Shown: piece after piece, positions 1 through 6,328 of the stretch
Position numbering within the stretch: the first letter of the stretch is position 1
Layout of the letters: every line of letters begins with the position of its first letter
Origin: VFKE01 sp043758025
Lineage (GTDB): Bacteria; Verrucomicrobiota; Verrucomicrobiia; Verrucomicrobiales; Verrucomicrobiaceae
Reading direction: 5' to 3'
Assembly (NCBI GenBank): GCA_043758025.1
Contig: JAYVOH010000142.1
Coordinates: 1 to 13,368 of the forward strand
Length of the DNA stretch: 13,368 nucleotides
The notes under the pieces: generated by a model
The model's database searches: none
Seen by the model: the letters and a program-made list of their open reading frames with translations, nothing else
Told to the model about the DNA's origin: nothing
Translations under genes and position numbers: made by a program

Positions 1-948
1 GGGACCTTGCTCGCTGAGGAGATCGGAGAGTCCGTGCTCGTTGTATTCTTCGTCCGTGAGTTTCAAGATGGGGCGCTTGAACGAGGCGGAGAGCCAGCAG
101 ACCGCGCGGCGCGCTTCCTGCGGCGTCCACGTCACCGGGCCAACGAGCCACGGAAGTTTTACGCGGGTGAGTTCACGCGATGCACCTTGATCAATGTAGA
201 AGCGCGCGGCGGAATGGCCTTGCAGGAACGATGCGGAGACGGTCTCGGTGACGGGGCCTTCGACGGCTTTCGCGACGACTCCCGCTTTGTTTTCGCCCCA
301 GGCCACGAGCACAATTTTCTTCGCGCGCAGAATGGTGCCGACGCCCATCGTAATGGCGAACTGCGGGACGTTTTCTTCGCCGCGGAAATCAGCGGCGGCG
401 TCCTGTCGCGTGATGCGGTCCAGCGTGATGCGGCGCGTGAGCGAGTCGCGGCTGGAGCCGGGTTCGTTGAAGCCGATGTGTCCCGTGCGTCCGATTCCGA
501 GAATCTGGAAGTCGATGCCGCCTGCAGCTTCAATGGCATCTTCATAGGCGCGACAGTGCTCGAAGATTTCATCAGATGGAATGGTGCCGTCCGGGATGTG
601 AATGTTTTCTTGAGGAATGTCCAGATGATCGAAGAGCTGGTCGCGCATGAAGCGGTGGTAACTCTCGGGATGGTCGGCACCGAGCCCGTGGTATTCGTCG
701 AGGTTGAAGGTGATGACGTTTTTGAAGCTCAGTTTTTCTTCGCGATGAAGGCGAATCAGTTCGCGATAAAATGGCACCGGGCTGGAGCCGGTCGCGAGGC
801 CGAGCACGGTGGGCTTCCGCCGCTTGTTGTTCGATCCGATGAGTTCCTTCACCTCTTGAGCGAGCGAAGCTGCGGCGGCGCTGGAGTCGTCAAAAACAAC
901 GGATTGAATTTTCTCGAAGGCTTCTGCGGCGGAACGGCGGGTTTGCAT
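1..948 (-). CDS. nagB: Glucosamine-6-phosphate deaminase homologue (NagB-type), partial, C-terminus beyond left edge
   Basis: NagB-family enzymes convert glucosamine 6-phosphate to fructose 6-phosphate plus ammonia in the cytoplasm. The frame is open from the ATG at 948 to base 1: 316 codons and no stop. Visible motifs are GLATGSSPVP (residues 50-59, sugar-phosphate loop), FNLDEYHGLG (81-90, with D84 matching the catalytic Asp72 of E. coli NagB), GIGRTGHIGFNEPG (151-164, H157 and E162 matching His143 and Glu148) and a TMGVGTIL segment (200-207). Two points are odd. The residue aligned to E. coli Asp141 is Thr155. The protein also already exceeds the usual ~266 residues, continuing through a WLSASFKRPILKLTDEEYNE segment (285-304). 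From memory, such extended homologues in Bacteroidota and Verrucomicrobiota often carry a PIG-L/LmbE deacetylase domain further on; that part is not visible here. The gene starts 9 bp after the aldolase stop without a Shine-Dalgarno sequence, suggesting translational coupling. The family is secure; the exact substrate is less so. Confidence 0.88.
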   Translation of the reverse strand, partial: MQTRRSAAEAFEKIQSVVFDDSSAAAASLAQEVKELIGSNNKRRKPTVLGLATGSSPVPFYRELIRLHREEKLSFKNVITFNLDEYHGLGADHPESYHRFMRDQLFDHLDIPQENIHIPDGTIPSDEIFEHCRAYEDAIEAAGGIDFQILGIGRTGHIGFNEPGSSRDSLTRRITLDRITRQDAAADFRGEENVPQFAITMGVGTILRAKKIVLVAWGENKAGVVAKAVEGPVTETVSASFLQGHSAARFYIDQGASRELTRVKLPWLVGPVTWTPQEARRAVCWLSASFKRPILKLTDEEYNEHGLSDLLSEQGP

Positions 949-957
949 GAAGTTATT

Positions 958-1629
958 TCATATTGATTTCGCCCGCGAAGCAAGGGCCAGTTTGCGATGC
1001 GCTTCCTGAACTGCCGCGACGGTTGATTCACAGGCATCGCGAATCTGATCGAAACGATCTTCTTGAATCCATGTGGGTTTCACCATCCAGGTTCCGCCGA
1101 CGGCAAGAACTGGTCGGAAGGCGAGATAGTATGGCAATATTTCCAGATGGATTCCGCCAGTGGGCACGAAGCGCATGTTGGGGAAGGGGCCATGCAGCCC
1201 CTTCAAAACTGGCAGTCCGCCAAAAGCCTCCGCCGGGAAAAATTTTACGCATTTCACGCCCAGATGCAGCGCCTGCATGACTTCGGCGGGAGTGCAGGCG
1301 CAGGGAATGATGAGCAGGTCCCGCTGCTGACACCAGCGGATTAAGTCCGCATCCATGCCGGGTGAGACGATGAACTTGGCCCCGGCGTCAACTGCTTGTT
1401 CCGCCTGCTGCACATTTAAGACGGTTCCAACTCCGACGAGCATCTCATCAAACCGGGCCATCCTCCGCAGCGCATCCAGCGAGGCGGGTGTGCGCAACGT
1501 GACTTCCGCCACCGGTAATCCGCCCTCCAGCATCGCCTCCGCCAGCGGCGCGGCCTGACCGGCATCGTCAATGATGACTGCGGGCAGCACGGCGTGTTTG
1601 CTCAGGCGGGCGAAAACTTCATTGATCAT
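958..1629 (-). CDS. eda: 2-keto-3-deoxy-6-phosphogluconate / 4-hydroxy-2-oxoglutarate aldolase
   Basis: A class I Schiff-base aldolase of 223 residues, close to the usual ~213. It should split KDPG to pyruvate and glyceraldehyde 3-phosphate (Entner-Doudoroff and uronate/sugar-acid catabolism), with possible 4-hydroxy-2-oxoglutarate activity. Features of the (beta/alpha)8 family are present: AEVTLRTP with E42 and R46 (matching Glu45 and Arg49 of E. coli Eda), GVGTV at 66-70, SPG at 89-91, KFFPAE at 129-134 with K129 as the Schiff-base lysine, PTGGI at 146-150 and GGTWMV at 188-193. I chose the ATG at 1629 because the family's N-terminal helix begins there. The frame is open upstream to 1686, but those residues are not family-like and the stretch lies in the divergent promoter region. 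The gene is read together with the downstream deaminase gene (9 bp gap) and divergently from the permease at 1777. KDPG versus KHG preference cannot be told from sequence alone. Confidence 0.92.
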   Translation of the reverse strand: MINEVFARLSKHAVLPAVIIDDAGQAAPLAEAMLEGGLPVAEVTLRTPASLDALRRMARFDEMLVGVGTVLNVQQAEQAVDAGAKFIVSPGMDADLIRWCQQRDLLIIPCACTPAEVMQALHLGVKCVKFFPAEAFGGLPVLKGLHGPFPNMRFVPTGGIHLEILPYYLAFRPVLAVGGTWMVKPTWIQEDRFDQIRDACESTVAAVQEAHRKLALASRAKSI

Positions 1630-1711
1630 GCGTAGAATGTTAGCGGGAAGGCAACCGGGGGCAAGCGCGCTTCCGCAGACGGGCAAAACAAAGCCGTTGC
1701 ACAGAACGCAT

Positions 1712-1755
1712 CCATTTGCTGAAATGGCGTTTGCACGGACAAATGATTTTTGTCC
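1712..1755. promoter_or_regulatory. Two operator-like inverted repeats in the eda/permease divergent region
   Basis: The 147-bp gap between the divergent aldolase and permease starts holds two perfect dyads. One is CCATTT-N4-AAATGG at 1712-1727. The other is GGACAAA-N5-TTTGTCC at 1737-1755, whose right end is 21 bp before the permease ATG. Their centres are about 26 bp apart. Dyads of this size between divergent catabolic genes are typical binding sites for LacI- or GntR-type repressors, but no regulator gene lies in the window. I see no convincing sigma-70 promoter, so both the factor and its effect are inferred. Confidence 0.45.
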
Positions 1756-1776
1756 ACATCACGGCATCCTCACACC

Positions 1777-3300
1777 ATGAATACTCCCTCCGACAAACCC
1801 GACATGAAACTCTTCTGGGCGTGCTTTATCGCCCTGGTCGCCACCTCGTTCGTCTTCGGGGTGCGGGCCAATACCATCGGCGATTTACAAAACAGCTTCA
1901 ACCTCTCCGAGCAGGAGAAGGGCGCGATTAATGGCGCGGGCATGTGGCCGTTCGCGTTGAGCATCATTTTCTTCAGCCTGATCATTGATCGCATTGGCTA
2001 CAAGACGGTCGCGCTTTTTGCCATCGGCTGTCATGTGGTCTCGCTCATCCTCACGCTTCGGGCGAGCGGTTATCAGAGCTTTTACTGGAGCACATTGCTG
2101 GTCGCTGTGGCGAACGGGACCGTTGAGTCATTCATCAATCCAGTGGTGGCGACGCTCTTCCGCAAGGACAAGGCCAAGTGGCTGAACATCCTGCATGCGG
2201 GCTGGCCCGCCGGGCTGGCGCTGGGGGCATTGTTCACCGCGCTCTTTTCCACACAGACATGGCAGTTCAAGTTCGGACTCTGCTTTGTGCCAGTGGTGAT
2301 TTATGCGCTGCTAATTCTGCCGCGCAGCTTCCCGGTGCAGGAGCGTGTCGCAGCGGGTGTGAGCAATCGCGACATGTGGCGCGAAGTTGGCGCGGTGGGC
2401 TTCTTCATCATTGGTGTCCTCGTCTTTCCCGCAATCATGCAGATGATGAATCATGAAGCTTCGCTCAGCGTGACATTGATCGTGGGTGCGGTGATCGCGC
2501 TTGCGGCCTACGCCTATACGCAATCGCTGGGGAACTGGCTCTTCATCTTCGTGCTCATCACCATCGGGCCGCTGGCCACCACCGAGTTGGGCACCGATGG
2601 CTGGATGCCGGAGCTGTTGAAGCTCAACGGGCCGAGAGATATGCCGAATTTCGCAACCTGGGTCTTTGTCTATGTGTCCGTCATCATGACCGTGCTTCGA
2701 TTTTGTGCAGGGCCGATCGTGCATCGCTTTTCGCCCATCGGACTGCTGACGATCGGCGCGGCGATTGCCATTGTCGGCCTGATGCTCCTCTCGAAGTCCG
2801 CCGGCTACGTCATTCTCGCGGCATCGACGATTTACGCGCTTGGGAAAACTTTCCTCTGGAGCACAACGCTCGGCATGGTCAGCGAGCAGTTTCCGAAAGG
2901 CGGCGCACTCACCCTCAATGGCGTCTCAGCGGTTGGCGTGTTGTTTCTCGGCGTGCTGGGCAGCCCGATGATCGGCTACAAGCAGGATGTCGATCTCGAC
3001 AAGGCCCTCACGTCCGGGCACACCGCGCTGCATCAAAAAATCAAAGGTGCGTCCAAGTCCGCAATCTTTGGCACCGCGCCCAGCCTTGACCAGGAAAAGT
3101 TCAAGGCGCTCAATGAAGCAGGGAAACGGGAACTCGAATCCGTGCAGGCCGGGGTCAAGCAGCACGTCTTCGTCAACATCGCGCTGCTGCCCTCATTCAT
3201 GCTGGCGTGCTACCTCCTGATGTATCTTTATTTCAAGTCAAAAGGCGGCTACAAGCCGGTCGAAATCGGCCACGGGGTGGAGTCGGAACCGGGGTTCTGA
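1777..3300 (+). CDS. MFS permease, sugar-type, with two extra membrane segments
   Basis: A polytopic inner-membrane protein of 507 residues from the major facilitator superfamily, probably a proton- or cation-linked uptake carrier for a sugar or sugar acid; the substrate is unknown. A motif-A-like DRIGYK loop (71-76) follows the second helix. Further landmarks shared with the next gene are LNILHAGWPAGL (136-147), ELGTDGW (270-276), RFCAGPIVH (308-316), GKTFLW (356-361), FPKGGA (372-377) and the C-terminal YFKSKGGYK (485-493). Relative to that neighbour it has about 45 additional residues (about 208-250) holding two hydrophobic stretches, so it may have 14 rather than 12 helices. A hydrophilic loop at about 403-462 precedes the last helix (463-485). 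I chose the ATG at 1777; a TTG at 1750 in frame lies inside the palindrome and is unlikely. No Shine-Dalgarno sequence is present. It lies divergent from the aldolase/deaminase pair, which hints that it feeds that pathway. Confidence 0.85.
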   Translation: MNTPSDKPDMKLFWACFIALVATSFVFGVRANTIGDLQNSFNLSEQEKGAINGAGMWPFALSIIFFSLIIDRIGYKTVALFAIGCHVVSLILTLRASGYQSFYWSTLLVAVANGTVESFINPVVATLFRKDKAKWLNILHAGWPAGLALGALFTALFSTQTWQFKFGLCFVPVVIYALLILPRSFPVQERVAAGVSNRDMWREVGAVGFFIIGVLVFPAIMQMMNHEASLSVTLIVGAVIALAAYAYTQSLGNWLFIFVLITIGPLATTELGTDGWMPELLKLNGPRDMPNFATWVFVYVSVIMTVLRFCAGPIVHRFSPIGLLTIGAAIAIVGLMLLSKSAGYVILAASTIYALGKTFLWSTTLGMVSEQFPKGGALTLNGVSAVGVLFLGVLGSPMIGYKQDVDLDKALTSGHTALHQKIKGASKSAIFGTAPSLDQEKFKALNEAGKRELESVQAGVKQHVFVNIALLPSFMLACYLLMYLYFKSKGGYKPVEIGHGVESEPGF

Positions 3301-3363
3301 TTGGCCGAATGCAGGATTTCGCTTGTGCAAAACCCCCTTTCTGGTTAAAACCGCCCGTTACAT

Positions 3364-3384
3364 TCAGCAATTCGCACTTGCTGA
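3364..3384. promoter_or_regulatory. Inverted repeat between the two permease genes
   Basis: The 128-bp gap between the permeases contains a perfect dyad, TCAGCAA-N7-TTGCTGA, centred about 55 bp before the second start. The heptamer TTGCTGA also occurs at 1716-1722 inside one of the dyads upstream of the first permease. This could be a shared operator half-site, or the loop could be a weak RNA hairpin without a U tract. The 3' end of the gap, just before the start, is very AT-rich (ATAAATATAAATATTC). A shared heptamer can arise by chance, so the call is tentative. Confidence 0.3.
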
Positions 3385-3428
3385 GGTCACGCAATCAAAC
3401 TCACTCCAACCAATAAATATAAATATTC

Positions 3429-4997
3429 ATGAGCGAAGAAGGTATCACTCCCAATGCTAAGCGCCTGCTTTTTGCAGGATTCATGGCCATCCTCGCGGCT
3501 GGCGTCGGTTATTCAGTCCGAGGCGGTATTCTCGGCCAGTGGGCTGAGCAATTCGGTTTCACCATGACGGAACTCGGCACCATCACAGGAGGGGGTCTCA
3601 CGGGTTTCGGTATTGTTATTATTCTCAGCTCGCTGATTGCCGACAAGATTGGTTACGGCAAGCTCATGGTGCTGGCGTTTGGACTCCACTTCATATCCGC
3701 AGTCGTGACGCTCGCCGCCCCCTATGCGTTTGCTGCTGGTGGCAAGCCCGCCGCATTCAACTGCCTTTTCTGGGGCATGTTCATTTTTGCGGTCGGCAAC
3801 GGTTTGTGTGAAGCGGTCGTCAATCCGCTCACGGCCACCCTGTTCCCTAAAAACAAGGCTCACTACCTGAACATTCTGCACGCTGGCTGGCCCGCAGGGT
3901 TGGTGCTGGGTGGACTTGCTTCCGCATTCATGGCTGGCGCACCTGCCGACGTTGCGAAGGGCGTTGCCGCTGTCGCCCCGATGGACTGGAAAATCCAGAT
4001 GTCCCTCTTCATCATTCCAGTGATCGCTTACGGAGTTATGCTCTTCGGCCAAAAATTCCCGAAATCAGAAGCCGCTTCAGCGGGCATCACGCTTGGTGAG
4101 ATGATCGGCACTGTCTTCGCGCCGCTCATGCTGGTTCTATTGCTCATTCACGCGCTGGTTGGTTACGTTGAACTCGGCACTGATTCATGGATTAGCAAAA
4201 TCACGGGAACCATCATGGGCAGTCCAGCTGCCGGATTGAAGCTCTTCGTCTATACGTCCTTGCTCATGTTCTGCCTGCGCTTTGTCGCCGGACCTATCGT
4301 TCACACCATTTCTCCGCTGGGTCTTCTCTTCGTCAGCGCCTGTCTCGGTGCCACCGGCCTTACCCTACTGGGTGGTGCGAGCACAGTGACCGCCTGCATC
4401 GTAGCTGCCACCATCTATGCCTGTGGCAAGACCTTCCTCTGGCCAACCATGCTGTCCGTGGCTTCCGAGCGCTTCCCCAAAGGTGGTGCCGTGGCGATCG
4501 GGATGCTGGGTGGTGTGGGCATGTTGTCCGCCGGGTTGCTTGGCGGACCTGCCATTGGTTTCAAACAGGACTTCAATGCATCCAAACAGCTCCAAGCGCA
4601 GTCTGCGGAAACTTACAACCGTTATAAAGCAGATAAGGAAAACACCTTCTTCGGCTTCAAGACCGTCGGGCTTGATGGCTCCAAGGTCGGTGTTCTGGAT
4701 GACGGTGGCAAGGAGTTGGCCCGCGCTGGCAAATTGCTCGCGAAAGAGAACAAAAAGGATGAGAATCACGCCAAGCTCGCCGCTTGGTGGGAAGGTGCCG
4801 AAGCATCAGCCGACACGGACAGGAAGCCCGTCTCTGAGGCAGGCATCTACGGTGGCAAGATGGCGCTCAAACTCACGGCCTACGTTCCCATGACGATGGC
4901 CGTTCTCTATCTTATGCTCATTCTCTACTTCAAGTCCAAGGGCGGCTATAAGGCGCTGAATGTGACCGAAGAGCTGAAAGAAGAACACAAAGCCTAG
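3429..4997 (+). CDS. MFS permease, sugar-type, paralogue of the upstream permease
   Basis: A 522-residue polytopic membrane protein, paralogous to the preceding permease, with a standard 12-helix reading. Shared landmarks are ADKIGYGKLM (71-80, motif-A-like loop), LNILHAGWPAGL (147-158), ELGTDSW (248-254), RFVAGPIVH (284-292), GKTFLW (333-338), FPKGGA (349-354), GFKQDF (377-382) and YFKSKGGYK (500-508). A long hydrophilic, lysine-rich insert (about 383-478) lies between the penultimate and last helices and is longer than in its neighbour. The role is likely uptake of a sugar or related metabolite; the substrate is not deducible. The ATG at 3429 is preceded by an A/T-rich stretch and no Shine-Dalgarno sequence. 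The 128-bp gap allows either read-through from the first permease or separate control. Transcription should end at the hairpin 26 bp downstream. Confidence 0.87.
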   Translation: MSEEGITPNAKRLLFAGFMAILAAGVGYSVRGGILGQWAEQFGFTMTELGTITGGGLTGFGIVIILSSLIADKIGYGKLMVLAFGLHFISAVVTLAAPYAFAAGGKPAAFNCLFWGMFIFAVGNGLCEAVVNPLTATLFPKNKAHYLNILHAGWPAGLVLGGLASAFMAGAPADVAKGVAAVAPMDWKIQMSLFIIPVIAYGVMLFGQKFPKSEAASAGITLGEMIGTVFAPLMLVLLLIHALVGYVELGTDSWISKITGTIMGSPAAGLKLFVYTSLLMFCLRFVAGPIVHTISPLGLLFVSACLGATGLTLLGGASTVTACIVAATIYACGKTFLWPTMLSVASERFPKGGAVAIGMLGGVGMLSAGLLGGPAIGFKQDFNASKQLQAQSAETYNRYKADKENTFFGFKTVGLDGSKVGVLDDGGKELARAGKLLAKENKKDENHAKLAAWWEGAEASADTDRKPVSEAGIYGGKMALKLTAYVPMTMAVLYLMLILYFKSKGGYKALNVTEELKEEHKA

Positions 4998-5022
4998 AGT
5001 ATTCCATTTTCTAACTCCGGCG

Positions 5023-5057
5023 AAAGGCGGTTGGCTTCGGTCAACCGCCTTTTGTAT
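5023..5057 (+). terminator. Intrinsic terminator after the tandem permeases
   Basis: A perfect 11-bp stem (AAAGGCGGTTG at 5023-5033 with CAACCGCCTTT at 5042-5052) closes an 8-nt loop containing CTTCGG and continues into a T-rich run, TTTTGTATTTC. It begins 26 bp after the stop of the second permease. It separates the permeases from leuB and argues against any leuB start before the hairpin. Confidence 0.85.
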
Positions 5058-5111
5058 TTCATAGGCTGCATTGTGGCTTGCACAGCAGGCGCGATGTTGC
5101 TATCCGCAAAC

Positions 5112-6215
5112 ATGTCAAAAACTTATAAAATCGCAGTGCTCGCCGGTGACGGCATCGGACCTGAAGTCATGGCTGAGGCCATCAAGGTTCTTCGCAAAAT
5201 CGAATCCAAGTCCGACATCCAGTTTGAATTCAACGAACAACTCGTCGGAGGCGCAGCCATTGATGCCAAGGGCAAGGCTCTGCCTGCTGAAACCGTCGCC
5301 GCATGCGAACAAAGCGACGCCATACTCTTCGGCAGCGTCGGCGGACCGAAGTGGGAAAAACTTCCACCCAATGAGCAGCCGGAGCGCGGAGCGTTGCTGC
5401 CCTTGCGCAAACACTTCGGATTGTTCGCCAATCTTCGTCCCTCGATCTGCTATCCCTCGCTGACACACGCTTCACCAGTGAAGGACTCGATCATCGAGGG
5501 CGGTTTCAACGTCCTCTGCGTGCGCGAACTCACCGGAGGCCTCTATTTTGGCCAGCCGAAATTCCGCAAGGAAGTGGACGGCGAGATGACGGCGGTGGAC
5601 ACCATGGTTTACAAGAAAAGTGAAATCGAGCGCATCGCCCATGTTGCCTTCAAAGCCGCGCAAGGTCGCAACAAGCACGTCACCTCCATCGACAAAGCCA
5701 ACGTGCTCGAGAACGGCATCCTCTGGCGCGGCACGGTCGAAGAGATCGCCAAAAGCTATCCCGACGTGAAGCTGGCGCATCTCTATGTGGACAATGCCGC
5801 GATGCAGCTCATCAAAAATCCCAAGGGCTTCGACGTGGTGCTCTGCGAGAATTTGTTTGGCGACATCCTGAGCGACGAGATGGCGATGATCACCGGCTCC
5901 CTCGGAATGCTGGCCAGCGCCAGCCTCGGCAAGCCCAAAGGTGACGGGTTATACTTTGGACTCTTTGAACCGAGCGGCGGCACCGCGCCTGACATTGCAG
6001 GAAAGGGGATCGCGAATCCGATCGCGCAGATTCTCTCTGCCGCCCTCATGCTGCGATTCGCCTTGGGTTTAGAGCAGGAAGCCGCAGCCATTGAGAGCGC
6101 CGTCCGTAAGGTCATTGATGACGGTCTTCGCACCGGCGACATTTTTAGTGGAGCAGAAAGCACACTCAAAGTAGGCACCAAGGAGATTGGCGACGCGATT
6201 GTGGCTGCATTGTAA
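5112..6215 (+). CDS. leuB: 3-isopropylmalate dehydrogenase
   Basis: Catalyses the NAD-dependent oxidative decarboxylation of 3-isopropylmalate in leucine biosynthesis; a cytoplasmic dimer. The 367 residues match the usual ~360. The full set of family motifs is present: AGDGIGPEV near the N-terminus, FGSVGGPKW, ALLPLRKHFGLFANLRP (arginines for the malate moiety), VRELTGGLYFG, DKANVL (active-site lysine), the DNAAMQL metal-binding aspartate, ENLFGDILSDE with the further metal aspartates, GSLGMLASASLG, and EPSGGTAPDIAGKGIANP (NAD adenine loop). I chose the ATG at 5112 because it places the beta strand and GDGIGP loop at the normal distance. The frame is open back to about 5031, but that lies in the upstream terminator and reads as non-family sequence. 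No leuA, leuC or leuD is adjacent, so the gene appears monocistronic. The stop codon is embedded in a following hairpin. Confidence 0.96.
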   Translation: MSKTYKIAVLAGDGIGPEVMAEAIKVLRKIESKSDIQFEFNEQLVGGAAIDAKGKALPAETVAACEQSDAILFGSVGGPKWEKLPPNEQPERGALLPLRKHFGLFANLRPSICYPSLTHASPVKDSIIEGGFNVLCVRELTGGLYFGQPKFRKEVDGEMTAVDTMVYKKSEIERIAHVAFKAAQGRNKHVTSIDKANVLENGILWRGTVEEIAKSYPDVKLAHLYVDNAAMQLIKNPKGFDVVLCENLFGDILSDEMAMITGSLGMLASASLGKPKGDGLYFGLFEPSGGTAPDIAGKGIANPIAQILSAALMLRFALGLEQEAAAIESAVRKVIDDGLRTGDIFSGAESTLKVGTKEIGDAIVAAL

Positions 6216-6322
6216 CATAGGCATCCTTGCCTGTGTGTAGTTCAGGCTTCCAGCTCAATACCGTAATAGGCGACCGTCAAGATGCCCGTCGGACACACAG
6301 GCAGGCTTGCGCCATGCCCGTG
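6215..6322. repeat. Pair of related hairpin elements in the leuB/smc convergent gap
   Basis: Right at the leuB stop, ACATAGGCA (6215-6223) pairs with TGCCTGTGT (6228-6236) across a 4-nt loop, with one G-T wobble. About 60 bp on, CACAGGCA (6296-6303) pairs with TGCCCGTG (6315-6322) with one mismatch. The two elements share sequence in opposite orientation: GCCTGTGTGT (6229-6238) is the exact reverse complement of ACACACAGGC (6293-6302). Neither hairpin has a strong T tract. They may act as weak bidirectional terminators for the convergent genes, or they may be copies of a dispersed intergenic repeat. Apart from these, the 113-bp gap holds nothing I can name. Confidence 0.5.
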
Positions 6323-6328
6323 CCACAT

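Noticed and set aside
7..966. A 319-codon open frame on the plus strand opposite the deaminase gene
   Set aside because: The minus strand carries every NagB motif in one uninterrupted frame. The plus-strand translation has no recognisable motif and is explained by GC-biased codon positions on the opposite strand.
1750..1776. TTG start adding nine residues to the first permease
   Set aside because: It lies within the GGACAAA/TTTGTCC dyad and has no ribosome-binding support; the ATG at 1777 is simpler.
5031..5111. Upstream extension of leuB with a hydrophobic, signal-like N-terminus
   Set aside because: It begins inside the perfect intrinsic terminator at 5023-5057, and LeuB is cytoplasmic; the ATG at 5112 gives the canonical N-terminus.
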